Shown: positions 33,232-44,300 of the stretch, piece by piece
Position numbering within the stretch: position 1 is the first letter of the stretch
Layout: every line of letters starts with the position of its first letter
Assembly: GCA_947034895.1 (NCBI GenBank)
Contig: OX344761.1
Coordinates: 90,595,447 to 90,659,446 of the forward strand
From: Rhytidiadelphus loreus
Taxonomy: Eukaryota > Streptophyta > Bryopsida > Hypnales > Hylocomiaceae
Direction: 5' to 3'
DNA length: 64,000 nt
Program-made: the position numbers and the translations under genes
The notes under the pieces: model-generated
Database searches by the model: none
Told to the model about the DNA's origin: nothing
The model's input: only the letters and a program-made list of their open reading frames with translations

Positions 33232-36200
33232 ATGCGTGTAGAGGTCCAAGTAGCTCATACCCTTAGTCACCAGCACCGGAAGAGGCGAAAGAGGCATAGT
33301 TCATTTTATTTTTCATCTAGAAAAGCCTTGAAAAGATCTAGGATGACAAGAGGTAAAAGAGTGGTTTCGAGGACAGCTCAGGGAACAGGAGGGGATTCTC
33401 GAAAAGTTCTTACGTTTGGAGCTGGAATAAGTGGTGACCACGATGTGAGAGTGAACAATGATGATGCGGTTCAAGAGATCTCCGGGGAGGGTAATAGTGC
33501 ACAACATGGAGCAAGAGACTTGGACACAATAAACGTAAGACTCAGGCCTTCATTCTAATTCTTATTATTTGCGAGAGTCCTTGGATTTAGGGCGAAATTG
33601 TCTTTACAACGTGTTCTTTGTGCACCTACTACTTGTGCTCACCATTGCAATTGTACCAGGATTTGTGCAAAACTAGGGTCTCTTGAAGAAGAGTTAGCTG
33701 TGAAAAGGCCTTTGGTATGAAGCGTACTATATTATAGGAATATTATTTTCTATAGCCATTACCAATTCTTGAATATAAACCTAGAAGCGAGGTTTACCAT
33801 AGGCAGAGTTTAGGCTATCCTAACTATAGAGATATGTTACTATTGTTTGAAAGCTCAGATAATAATAATATCATTCACCCTAGATGTTCATTACACTTTT
33901 GATTTTAAGAAAATATCATGCACCTTTGAGCGACTTCTCTCTCAAAGAACTCCAGTACATTTTGCCTCTTACATGTTTAGGAGGTGTACATTTGTGAGGG
34001 GGGGGCGCTTATAGAAAACACTTTTACTTAAACATAAAAAATTTGTAACTAATACTACAATGGTCCAAAAAATATGAAACTACTTGGGTTCAATTTCAAT
34101 TTCATTTTTCATACAACTAAAATGTACTGCAAATTCTTTGTATCAGTTTAGCTTCCCAGAAATAAAAATCAACTATTAAAAGTTCACTTGAATGGCCCCC
34201 AACCTAAAATTTAGATAATCTGCTAGCAGAGCTGGTGACGCAGTAGGAAGAAAATCCGTTAATCTAGATTCTGGTTTGGAAACCCTTGTTCGAATCAAGA
34301 GGAATGGGGGGAGCAGCTGGATAACCCTTGTCCAAAATAGTTTGAAGGCGCCGCTGGTTCCTCGCTGACTTTCCCGCATTTCGGTGCTGGCTATGACAGC
34401 TGGCGCCGGCTGGTACACTACTTTTCGGGGGAAGGGTCTCGCCGTCCCTCCACATGAGCTCTCGATTCTTCCACTTGATCCATTCCTCCTGCAAAGTCTC
34501 CAGCACGTCCGTTTTCATTTTCAGAAGTGCAAACCTCAGTTGTTTTGACTGTTCCTTTGCAGCAGGGGAGGATGACTCGCAGCACAAGGAGCCGCGCTGG
34601 ACAAGAGGACCCGAATCCGCAAGCTCGTGGGGGGAGATCAACTCCAACTCGACCACGCAACCAGGTAAGAAATATTCTTTCTCGATGCAGCACCTGAGTT
34701 TTTGCAAGCTTGTTTGCAGGTCTCGAAAGTCGTTCACGTTCTAGAAACAGTTTATGATTCGGCCATTGGTTCACGTCATCGACAACTGGTTCACGTTGAT
34801 CTTCTTCAACTGATCTCCGGAAGGTGACTGAAGAATGTCGGCGACGTTGAAGAATGCCGCTACTGCATTTTGGTTTCCAAGTTCAGTCGCTTAGTGCTGC
34901 GGACTCGAGCTTCGAAATTCAGGGGCCATCGAATCTTCTTGTTTCTACTCGTCTGATTCTTCTCCCGGCGATGCTTCGGTCGTGTTCAGTCGCTGAGTGC
35001 TGAGGTCGGGAGCTTGAAATTTCAAGGTCCATCTTCTGTATTTTACTCGTCCGATTCTTTTCCATGCTCCGGTCGTGACGATCCGCGAGGTCGTGGATCA
35101 GGGTCCTTCGGTCGCGGATTTGGTTCGTGGATGAGGGACCTGCGAGTTCATGGATCAGGTCCATGCTTTGGTCGTGCCGACCTGTGAGTTATACGTTTTT
35201 GGGGGGGTCGGACCGGACCTCCGCAAAGGTCAGTCGGATCCGACTGATCCCTGGAGAGGGTCAGCCGGACCCCCACAAACAAGTAATACATTTTTCTAGT
35301 TGCATTTTTCTAGTTGCATTTTTCGAGTAATACATTTAACTAGTAATCTCATGGACGAGGGAATCCAGTCCTGTGATCTTCGGTGGTTTTCCGGGTCCTG
35401 ATCACCGATCACCCGATCGCGACGTTCTGAAATGTTTTGAAGTTCAGGTTAACTTTTATGTTGACCTGTATCAATGTACGGGAGTGATCACCGATCACCG
35501 ATGAACCGATCGTTGGGATCTGGAGATTTTTGAAGTTCAGGGTAGCCTTGTCGATCACATTCTTTGGGATGTTCACCGATCAAGTACAACCCGATTACCC
35601 GAACGCTGGCTTCTAGAAATTTTTTAAGTATCCTCGAACTTTGACGATTACCTGTATTGGGGGGTCGGACTGGTCCTCCCTGAGGTACCGTCGGATCCGA
35701 CTAATCCCTGGCGAGGTTCAGCCGGACCCCCCAAAACTGGTGACCGTCTGGATTCGGTAACGTCTGTGGTTTTTTTTTTTAAACGGTAAGATGTTTTTGG
35801 AACGCCTACGAAGTGGAAGAAAAATGTTCTTTCCCTGGCATTTTGACATTCCCATTTGACAGAAATAGAGTAATTCAGGAATTAGTCTACCAAAAAAAAA
35901 ATGCATTATAAAAGTGACCTCCGAGTACTAAACTGAGGGGGTCAACGGAACTCATCCTGGTGGTCAATCGGATCCGACTGAACCAAAAGTCGGATCAGGC
36001 CAACCCCCAGAATATGGTACTTGTATTCATTTTCTGATTATATTTTAGGTGCCTTATCCAATTATCTATTTATTGTCCTTTATTGTCCTAGTTTTTCCTT
36101 TTTTTTTTTTTTTTCACCTACGTCGTTGGACTTTGTGGGGTTTTGGAACCTCATGTCTCATCCTAGTTTTCCGTATTTAATTAGACATCCTTCATCCAAT

Positions 36201-39200
36201 AGTTTTCATCCAATAGACATTGATCATTCTTATTCCCTAAACCTTGCTTATTGAGAAATCAATTATATTTCTGAGGGAGTACACATTTGCACTTTAAGTG
36301 TGTGAGTTGGATCCGACTTAAGAATTTCTATTCTTTGCTTGACCCCTTAGAAGTGGTAACTCATTTATATAAGCTGAAATATTATATTAATCTATAATTT
36401 TCTGATGATTCATTTAGTGCTTGTAGAAACATGATGCATTATAGATTCTCTTCATGTTCTGGATAATTGCAAATTATATTGATGAGAGGTCATTTGAATA
36501 ATAACATCTTGTGTCTGTACCTCATTTGTTGAATCAATACGTTTAGTTCTAGTACCAATATTAGGAGGTCAAGCAGAATGTCTATTGGGGTCAGTCGGAT
36601 CCGACTGAACCCCAATCGTCTTCTCTTGGACCCCCAGAAGATGGTACTTCACTAATTTCCAACATAGGTAGAAGCATCTTCTTCTAGTACATTATCCCAA
36701 CCCAGAAGGCATTTATTCTTTCATTTCAAAATTGGAATCAACTTCTGACATGGTATACGTACCTTACCATTTGTATTTGTGCAATTGTTTGTTTTACTGA
36801 CAGGTTGCGGATGGAAGGCATGGATCTACGGTATTGCCTACTACAGTTCCTGTGTCTCAAGCACCAAGTCCTTCACAGCCTTTCACTCCCGCCAACAACA
36901 ACATGGAGGTCTCAAGTGATTCAAAGGATGAAGATACTGTCCTAGAAGACTTGGTAAGCTTCGATGATGTTATGGATGCGGCTGACCGTGCTGCAGATGC
37001 TTTTGAGCACTCCATGCATAGTCGGGTTAGTGACCTCGAGGCAACGAAACATCACGTTAGTGAACCTCAGCTAAACTTGCGGAAGCGCAGGATGCTTGTG
37101 TTCTCACCTGAGAGTTCGAAAACCGAGTATAGCTCAGATAGCGAGCTATCTTGCTCCATTGATGGTCCTATGTTTCTAGACACGTGCCAATGTGTTAGTA
37201 GCACTGCTCAGGGAACCCGTGAAGTTGTCCTCATTCTTCTGAGCTCAGACGAAGATGATGATGTAGACATTGATTGATTCCATTTCATTGGATATGCTTT
37301 TTGGTTGCTCCATGTTAGACTTCATTATGTCTAACATACCATTTATAGTTTAAGTTATAAGTATATTTATCCTAAAATGTTTGTTCACTTACACACTTAT
37401 AGTAAAATTTTGGTCTTTTTATACTTCACATGCTTTGAAGTTCAAGATTCATCGTCTTTTTCAAATGTAATCTTTTTGATCCATCGTCATTTATGCTTTC
37501 TCAGATGGATGTGTCACCAGTAGATTTATCACATGTGGAGAAAATAGTCAAAACTCCAGGAACCGATGACACAGCTCAACCCGATATTGGAGGGGATGAG
37601 GACTTCGAGGAGGATGAAGAGAAGGAGTTAATGGAGGATGAGCTCCGGAGACTCCAAAAGGTAGACTCTGTGGCTACAATTGCTTCACTTCGAATGAAGC
37701 TGGACCGGTTGTTTCGGCTCCAAATCCCACTCTGCAGACTTGTTGCAATGCCCATGGTACGCCCAACTCTCTCTTGTGACTTAGTCAAGCTGGAACAAGA
37801 ATTTGTAAATGGGTATCGAGATGGAGCGGCTGTATTCTACGTAACAACGACGAATGAGGCTGGAGAAAGCTCAGAGTTTTCGGAGGTAGAAATGGAAAAG
37901 TGGGGGCCATTGTGGAAAGAGAAGAATGAGATCTTCAACGAGTACGTGGAGTCAGTGGCTGAGTTACAATTCTTGAAGAACTTAAAATTTTATGTTTGTG
38001 ATGGCAATCACCGTCGTTTGGCATGGATGAACCACATTTCCAGGCTTCATCCAACCAAATGAGATTGGCATTGTAGCGTTGACTCTATTGTGTTGGACAC
38101 GAAGGGGAAGATTGAGCTTGTCATGCATGTCATGCATGACATAAATAAGTAAGCATTGCTCTTTTAAATTCTATTTTCTTTTACTGCAACTCTTAATTCT
38201 TGTTTGTATAGGTTTAAATTGCGTTGGTGAACAATAGCTAAGTGTGATTGTTCAAATTGCAGATCGACAGAGGACTCACATGTGAAGACTAATCTTGTAC
38301 ACACCTTATATCGAGTTCAGAAGTATGGTCTTCTAGCCATGGATAGGTTCAATGAGATGTTGAGACCATCAGAGGTCAAACGGTGTGGAGCCTTGAAGGT
38401 GAAGAAAACTTGGTACTCAATGCCAGTAGAGGTCTTCACAGCCTTTGTTTTTCGGGTGAGAACTGCCTTTTTCACTTATCGGAATTTTATTTTTTGTATA
38501 ATATCTCTTCCTTTCTTTAATGAGATTGTTTTGTCATTATTTATTTAAACCGTGGTCTTCCACAGCAAGAGATCGCCCAAGCAGCAGATGCTGCAGTGAG
38601 AAGGTACAACAAGGTCACCCCGTTTGAAGAGAAGAGTCATGAAGGTGTCACAAACGCTATGAGAATCGGAGCAAAAGAAAAGAATTCCAAGCTGAATGTG
38701 AAAATGATCAAGTTGGTAATCGTAGCCAATCCTGCTCATGGGCCTGACTTCCTAGCAGAAGTAAGTGTTTCATTTCCAACATATTTTCAAGTAGCCTTAC
38801 AGCCTTACTGTATGTTGAAGTGGTAATTCTAATTCAAACTTGGTTGTTTCTGTATAGGTCGAAAAGCATTGGAGCACTAATGAAGTTCCAGAGATGACTC
38901 TAGAGAAGCTCCAAATGGTGGCCACTTGCAACACAACTCCGTTCCACAAGGTGAAATTCTTGAAGTGGTGGAACTCTTCATTGCCATCACGTGATGCCCG
39001 GCGGTTTCCAACGCGACCCATGTCTGAGACCTTGCTCGGACCGTTCTTGAACAAATGTGTATGGTATGCTGGGGTAAGTACTCATTTGATCACATAAAAT
39101 AATTTGATACTACTTATTTTTTTCAAATTGGATTTCAAATTTTTCAAATTCTATCTATAAGGTCTTTACTACTGAAATATTAATTGATCTTGCATTTCTA

Positions 39201-42020
39201 TAGATTGAAGATGCAGCTGTGGAGTACTTTGAGGACGTAGTAAGGCAAGACAACATCACGGTGAACATGGAAGTTCCGCTGCAGCCTGAGTTCTTGTCGG
39301 ATTATATCGAGGGGTGGAGGAGGAAGATTTGGGATCAAGGGTTCCTGGCGGTACTCAGGGGAGCCAACTATTTCAAGAAAAGTGATTGTTTCATGACTTA
39401 CGATGGATCCAGACAGGCGGTTAGAAGAGTTCTTTTCCGGTAACTATTACTGAACCATTTGTTTACTTCTTTGAATTCAAATATGTGCAAATCATTGAGA
39501 TTCTAATGAGTGAGTCTTACTTGATGGTCATGATTAATGACGCCAAAAGTCTACAATGAAAAAATGAACTAAAGATTGAATGTCTTATGCAACACATGTA
39601 GGTATAAGTCCAAGGGGTCATAACTCAAATCCATTTCATAAATACTTCCTTCCAAATTTAGAGGTTTCATGTATTCCAAATAATCATCTCACCATTGAAT
39701 TCGTTGCTTTGGGATTCTTTAGTTCTTTTTCCTTCATTGTACAAAATATATTTTTAATCCACGTAACTCACTTATTTAATTGAATTGTCTTACTGAATGA
39801 CTGTTTTGGGGTATTGTTGTAGTTACTTCAAACATGAGTTGGAGGCAAAGGGAGCAATTTCAAGGAACGATCTTCCTCCATTTCTTTTCACTTGGCTCAA
39901 CCGTAGTTCTGCGGATTGCATGTACACTCCGAACCAACTCCACACTTATACGACGGCTCATCTCAGTGGTGGAGGGTGGTACATTGACTGTCCCGTCTCA
40001 TACACTCATCCGTCGGAAGTTCATTTCCGGAACTCTTTGGAGGGCATCGGTGCAATTGACATGGAGGTGGATGAGTTTGCAGGACTCACGGATAGGCAGA
40101 GAAGCAGGGCCATTTCGAAGAGGGAAGCAAACGATAGGAAAAAAGCGGCTCGGCTCCAAGTTCTTTTGGAAACAAAAGACAAGAAGGAGAAGGAAAAAGA
40201 AGAAAAGATGAAGGCCAAGTTGGTAGAAAAGGAGAAGGAGAAAGAGGAAAAGCTCTTGGCCAAAGGAAAGAAGATTGTCGATGGTGGTGTTGTTCCAGCA
40301 TCATCTACAGTAGACCAGAGCTCTCAGTTGGAAGGTGGAACTCAAAGCGGGGTGAAGAGGAAGGCGACACTCATGCAACTAACGGAAGACGTCATTACTC
40401 AAGGGACACAAGCCATTGTTCTTGGCGATGATGAATTGGAGAAGACTGAGGATTTAATCCTGAATATTTCAATTGAGGACCTTGTAGAGGACATGGATAC
40501 TGAGTCGCCGACTTGTTATAGAGAGGTCATGGACTTCTGGAAAAAGGTAATTTCTGGATTACTTTGAAATTACTAAGTCATATATCAAGTTACCAACCTG
40601 AACATTGTGTAGATGATGAATTGATGGTACATAAAATCCAATGTGTGTAGTTGTCAGGGAGGAAGCCTCGCATGTTTTACGGAGTGCCGAATGCTAGGCC
40701 TGGAGCGGACCTAGTATTTTTTGATTGCCCTGAGAACTTGCCTGTGCCGGGACTATCGTCTCCATCCACCAAGGTGCCGACTTGGAACGCAGATTTGGAG
40801 AATGAGGCTCTTCAAGCGGCATTTCAATTCGCATTCAAACATTTGCAAGACCATGGATGCATGATAGTATTTTATTCATGGAGCGCCGATGTCAGGGGCG
40901 ATATTGCAGGATTGTGTGAGGCTTACCGCATGGTGAAGAAGAAGGAGTGGTGGGGAATGAATCGTCTACACTTGACCTCGGCATTGGATACTAGGGCTAC
41001 GGTAAACCAGCAACATGAAGTTCTTGAAGTTGGTAGAATCCTTTCCTTTGGATCATGTTATATTCGTTTCTCATATATATTTTATTTTTCTAATTGCAGA
41101 CGCAGAGGTTTGGAATTAGCCTCCTTGTGAAGGACTTCGGAGAGAAAGGGAAATCCAATTTCACTTTCAAGCGCACCTCGATGATGAAGAATGTTGGTGT
41201 TGACATTGGTCGAGATGACATGTTGATGAACTACACGAAGGAAGATGACATGGCAATGAAAGATGGGAAGCCATGGCGAGGTGCTCGTGAAAAAGATCCT
41301 CGATTTTTCCAACTACTCATTGAAGCTACAACTGTTGAGGGAGACTTGGTTCTGGATTGCACCGCATCAACAGGTAAATATTCAATTTTTTTCTTCTCTA
41401 TTCAAGTAGAAATTCAGTAAATCATTCATTTCACTCATATTTTATATTCACTGGACTTCAGGTGCATCAATTACAGCTTGTCGGGGCACAGGCCGCCACA
41501 TTGTGGCTTTGGAGGAGAACATTGATATTTTTGATGCCCTCCTCAAACCCGTGGAAGTCTGCTCCAATCGTGGTGAAGGCCCCACCTAAACCACCAACAC
41601 TTCAAGACTCACATGATTCGGATGAAATGCCCGTGGTGCCTCGCAAATTTGCTCGAAGGGGAAAATTCAATAAGTAAGTTTGCATTTTTTATAAGTTTTA
41701 AATTTTATCGAAATCTTTGTGTTTTACAAATCTAACATTCTATCATATCCAATTGCAGCCATCGAGGATTGACGTCAGCAGATATGATGCTCAACAAACA
41801 AAGTCTTTTCTACAGTCCGGAAAAGACTTTTCATCTTCCACCCTATGCAGAGCACATGGCATCAACCTTCGTGGATTTTGGTTGTCAACAACCAAAACGC
41901 CGTAAAGATACATATGCTCTGAATGTGTTACAATTCATAGATGGATCAGCATCTGAGGGTAGAGAGACTTCAGAATCTTCTACCAATGAAGATTCAGCGA
42001 CTGAGTCCACTGCAGCTTAG
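33232..42020 (+). CDS. ParB-like / beta-class DNA-methyltransferase fusion gene of transposon B
   Basis: Exons by splice sites and phase: 33232-33534, 36804-37262, 37505-38148, 38263-38455, 38566-38760, 38858-39073, 39204-39439, 39823-40546, 40651-41001, 41100-41373, 41462-41673, 41759-42020 (TAG). All junction phases agree. Exon 3 has an acidic stretch and then a ParB/sulfiredoxin-like domain (IPLCRLVAMPMVRP ... YVCDGNHRRLAWMNH). Exon 8 has a Lys/Glu coiled coil. Exons 9-11 have a methyltransferase fold in beta-class order: motif IV position ADLVFFDCPENLP, an IVFYSWSAD strand, a KPWRGAREKDPRFFQLLIE helix, and motif I VLDCTASTGASITACRGTG followed by RHIVALEEN. DPPY and DPFxGSGT are altered, so catalysis is doubtful. 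Defects: TGA at 38060-38062 (transposon A has ATG there) and a +1 shift in exon 11 near 41.56 kb. Exons 1-2 are the least certain. Confidence 0.75.
34215..34300 (+). repeat. tRNA-like / SINE-like pol III promoter boxes
   Basis: A perfect A-box consensus TAGCAGAGCTGG (34224-34235) is followed 52 bp later by a B-box-like GTTCGAATC (34288-34296). The spacing fits a tRNA-derived SINE head. No cloverleaf tRNA is evident, and the 3' end of the SINE is not defined. Confidence 0.4.
34264..34744 (-). other. Antisense exon-like ORF in the first intron; possible captured gene fragment
   Basis: A 157-codon minus-strand frame looks protein-like (NDFRDLQTSLQKL, EKEYFLPGCVVELELI, LQEEWIKWKNRELMW), with balanced composition unlike its AT-rich surroundings. 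It is preceded by a good acceptor (CTGTTTCTAG at 34741-34750) and has a possible donor (AAAA|GTAGTG) near 34.42 kb. MULEs are known to pick up host gene pieces (Pack-MULE behaviour). I do not recognise the parent gene. An overlapping frame on the same strand (34418-34774) is a shadow. Confidence 0.35.
34875..35660. repeat. GC-richer tandem repeats in the first intron of the methyltransferase gene
   Basis: Two units of about 100 bp begin GTTCAGTCGCT(T/G)AGTGCTG (about 34880 and 34987). Two others begin ATCACCGATCACC (about 35400 and 35487) and end TTGAAGTTCAGG. Their GC content stands out from the rest of the element. Confidence 0.6.
35202..35280. repeat. GGATCC-palindrome repeat, copy 1
   Basis: A unit opening GGGGGGGTCGGACCGGAC and closing AGCCGGACCCCC around the perfect 16-bp palindrome CAGTCGGATCCGACTG (35231-35246). 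Confidence 0.75.
35657..35735. repeat. GGATCC-palindrome repeat, copy 2
   Basis: Same layout as the copy at 35.2 kb: GGGGGGTCGGACTGG, the palindrome GTCGGATCCGAC (35690-35701) and AGCCGGACCCCCC. Confidence 0.75.
35936..36015. repeat. GGATCC-palindrome repeat, copy 3
   Basis: GGGGGTCAACGG, TCGGATCCGA (35968-35977), then GGCCAACCCCCAGAATATGG. More diverged than the other copies. Confidence 0.6.
36587..36652. repeat. GGATCC-palindrome repeat, copy 4
   Basis: The perfect 16-bp palindrome CAGTCGGATCCGACTG recurs at 36592-36607, flanked by GGGGT and AACCCC, and is followed by GGACCCCCAGAAGATGG. Confidence 0.7.
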
Positions 42021-42244
42021 ACTAATGAGATAGATATGTCTCATATGTCAACTACTATGTATGGATTTCCATTATGATTGGATTTTGTGTGTTTTATGGC
42101 TACATATGGAGTGTCATTTATTTTCTTTTGCATTTTTTAATGACATCATCTCATTGAAAATGGACCACTCTTACTTATTCAACATAAAGTCTCTTATAAA
42201 AAATAAGTAAATTTGAATAAATGAGCTCACTTCTCTGGATTATC

Positions 42245-42355
42245 CAAATTTCGTAAACCCACGGTCATAGGCTCCTCACACTTTTCTCTCCAAAAAAAAA
42301 GGGAGGCTCACAGGCTCACAAGCTCAAGCTCACAAGCTCACATGCTAGCAACCCT
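42245..42355 (-). repeat. Right terminal inverted repeat of B
   Basis: Read on the minus strand it starts AGGGTTGCTAGCATGTGAGC, continues with several GTGAGC/TTGAGC hexamers and ends in GGAGCCTATGACCGTGGGTT. It is shorter than the left repeat because the AT-rich spacer is missing. Confidence 0.85.
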
Positions 42356-42366
42356 GCTTTGCTTGC
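42356..42366. repeat. 11-bp target-site duplication of transposon B (right)
   Basis: GCTTTGCTTGC, identical to 27246-27256. Confidence 0.9.
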
Positions 42367-42764
42367 AGCTCATTATAGATATTGTATGCACTAGTATAAT
42401 TTGGGGCCTCATAGGATTCAAACCTCAGTCACCACATTCAAGTCTCATGAACCTCTCACAAATGTATTCCAATCTAATGTAGTGACCATTATTTAAGAAA
42501 ATATATATATAAATGGAAAAGGCATCTTTCCCAAAAAATAGAAAAAAATTGGAATACAAATAATAGACTAATAAAAAAAAATAATGACTAAGCAGTGGAT
42601 TGTAAGATCTGAATCATTATTAAAAATAATTATGTCTCCTAAATTGGAGAATGAAGGGAAAAAATGATGCATAGTATTGTTGCATTCTATACACTTTAAA
42701 TCATTTCAATCATACTAAATTTTAATACAATACAAAAAAAATACATAAAAAAATATGGCCAAGA

Positions 42765-43316
42765 CTACTCTAAAATTGTGATGATTCCTACTTTAACTAA
42801 AAGAAACTTCACCTCGTTGAAGCTATAATTTGGTGCATGAATGAATTTATCTTCGTAGATGTCCATTTTGCAGAAGTACCAGTATAGGTAGTATGTGTGC
42901 TTGCAATTAATGTATTTTTGACGACCTCTAATGGCTAAAATTGTCATGTTTGTAAAGTTTGAGCATGTGCATGAGGATTATGTACACACTGTAATTCAAT
43001 ACACGTTTTTATTAAGGTCAAATCCAATCTCTAGTTAAACAATTGTACCTAGTCCTAGGAAAGGCAACAATGTTACTCCTAGTATTTTTTTTTGGACATA
43101 GCCAACACTCTCCCACTTGTTATGTTGTTTTGTAGTTGGTGCATTTGCAATTTGCCATATGGTTTGATTGTTTCGGACCATTAGATACACATTTGCATCA
43201 TGTAGAGGTGGTTGAATATACAACACATTCTTGAATATGTTAATCATATTGAAAACTCGATATGGGGACAAAGTAAGGTATTCTTGCAAACATAAGCCAA
43301 CATGTTGCAATAACAA
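42765..43316 (-). pseudogene. Transposase C-terminal remnant of transposon A
   Basis: Two pieces on the minus strand (43316-43035 and 42947-42765, with a frame break between them) align with the end of B's transposase. They include LLQHVGLCLQEYLTLSP, KQHNKWESV, the SWIM tail KYINCKHTYYLYWYFC and the terminus VKVGIITILE. The first Cys pair of the SWIM finger lies in the broken interval. The whole N-terminal and catalytic part is absent. Its distance from A's left end, after subtracting B and one TSD, is about 0.8 kb, similar to the 0.97 kb in B. Confidence 0.8.
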
Positions 43317-43438
43317 TGTAATAATGTCTCATCTCAACTAAGATTTGACCCAATCAATGTGAAGAAGAGATTGCCTTTCACAGCGCACAAACAAAGAGGT
43401 TTTAAAAAAAAGGGGGGGGTTACAATAGGTAGTAGATC

Positions 43439-43763
43439 ACGTTTGCTATTTTGTGAACCTAGGGAGCTTGAGTCCATGAATATAGAAGCCTAGACTCTTA
43501 TGTTTTAAGCATCTTTCATAGTTATAGGATGTTTATATTATAGGTGTCAATGTTGTAGGTACTTATGTTATAAGCACCTTTTATGGTTATAGGATATTTA
43601 CATTATAGATGCCTAATTATATTATAGGTGTCTATGTTATACGCACTTTCTATAGTTTAAGGATGTTTATATTATAAATATGTATGTTATAGACATCTCC
43701 AATAGTTGTAGAGTACCTATGTGTCTAGACTCAAGGCTTATAAGCTCACATACTAGCACCATT
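43439..43763 (+). mobile_element. Small non-autonomous relative with TATAATATAGG-type array
   Basis: Its ends (GTTTGCTATTTTGTGAAC and AAGCTCACATACTAGCACC) are diverged versions of the A/B termini. The interior is a degenerate array of TATA(A/G)(C/G)ATCTTTCATAGTTATAGGATG-like and TATAGGTG units. The flanks GGTAGTAGATC and GAGTAGTAATG are only roughly alike, so the TSD is doubtful. It sits inside A. Confidence 0.45.
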
Positions 43764-44192
43764 GAGTAGTAATGAACCTAATCCTACGTTTGCTAAAAAT
43801 ATTGCTTTCATCACTGACGCAAATATTGAGGACGTGTTTGGAAAGTGCTCCAAACTAAGCACAACCTATACATTGTTGAATCCCAATGCAAATTTTGTTT
43901 TCATATAGTTGTACTCTTGTACTGTTATACTCTAAAATTTATGGATCTAAGTAGGTTACCAATGATGAATTTGTTGTTTGGTTGGTGAAGGGCTACATTA
44001 CAAATGTGAAAAGAAGAAGAAGGTTAATTAGACATTGAGAGCTTGGACAACCACTTTAGAAAAAACTTATCAAGTGCAACAACTCATATTTTGGCATTCA
44101 AATCTACTAATGGGGATATAACAACTTTGGATGGCAACCATAGTCGTTGTAAGATAACTCAACCTCTGACAAGCCAATTTTTGATCACCTTA

Positions 44193-44300
44193 TTGCAGGT
44201 CCAAAAATTCTTTAGCTATACATGTATCTTTTGAAATTTACTTCACAAATTTTTTTTCACCTACATTAGGTTGGTCCAAAGTTGGCCTGTCATAGGCTAA
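44193..44300 (+). repeat. Dispersed repeat, copy 1
   Basis: TGCAGGTC(C)AAAAATTCTT ... CCTACATTAGG ... CTGTCATAGGCT also occurs at 61990-62100. No terminal structure was seen. Confidence 0.55.

Larger units (their letters stand above)
27257..42355 (+). mobile_element. DNA transposon B: SWIM transposase plus ParB-methyltransferase gene
   Basis: A 15.1-kb element starting CAACGACGCTAGCGTGTGAG and ending CACATGCTAGCAACCCT, with a perfect 11-bp TSD on both sides. It sits inside transposon A, 417 bp from A's left end and in the same orientation. Two genes point away from each other around 32.1-33.2 kb: the transposase toward the left end and the second gene toward the right end. Long TSD, long composite terminal repeats and a SWIM-type transposase indicate a MULE-like element. 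The second gene, its large GC-richer first intron and the palindromic repeats in that intron have no counterpart in the MULEs I know (mudrB, ULP1-protease genes). Confidence 0.9.

Noticed and set aside
34418..34774. 118-codon minus-strand ORF
   Set aside because: It overlaps the more protein-like frame at 34264-34740 in another phase and is Arg/Gly-rich as expected of a shadow.
44043..44234. Frame containing a DGNH-like motif, first taken for a second ParB-like remnant
   Set aside because: The true A-copy exon with matching neighbours is at about 46.5 kb, and the sequence around 44.2 kb is a non-coding dispersed repeat also found at 62 kb.
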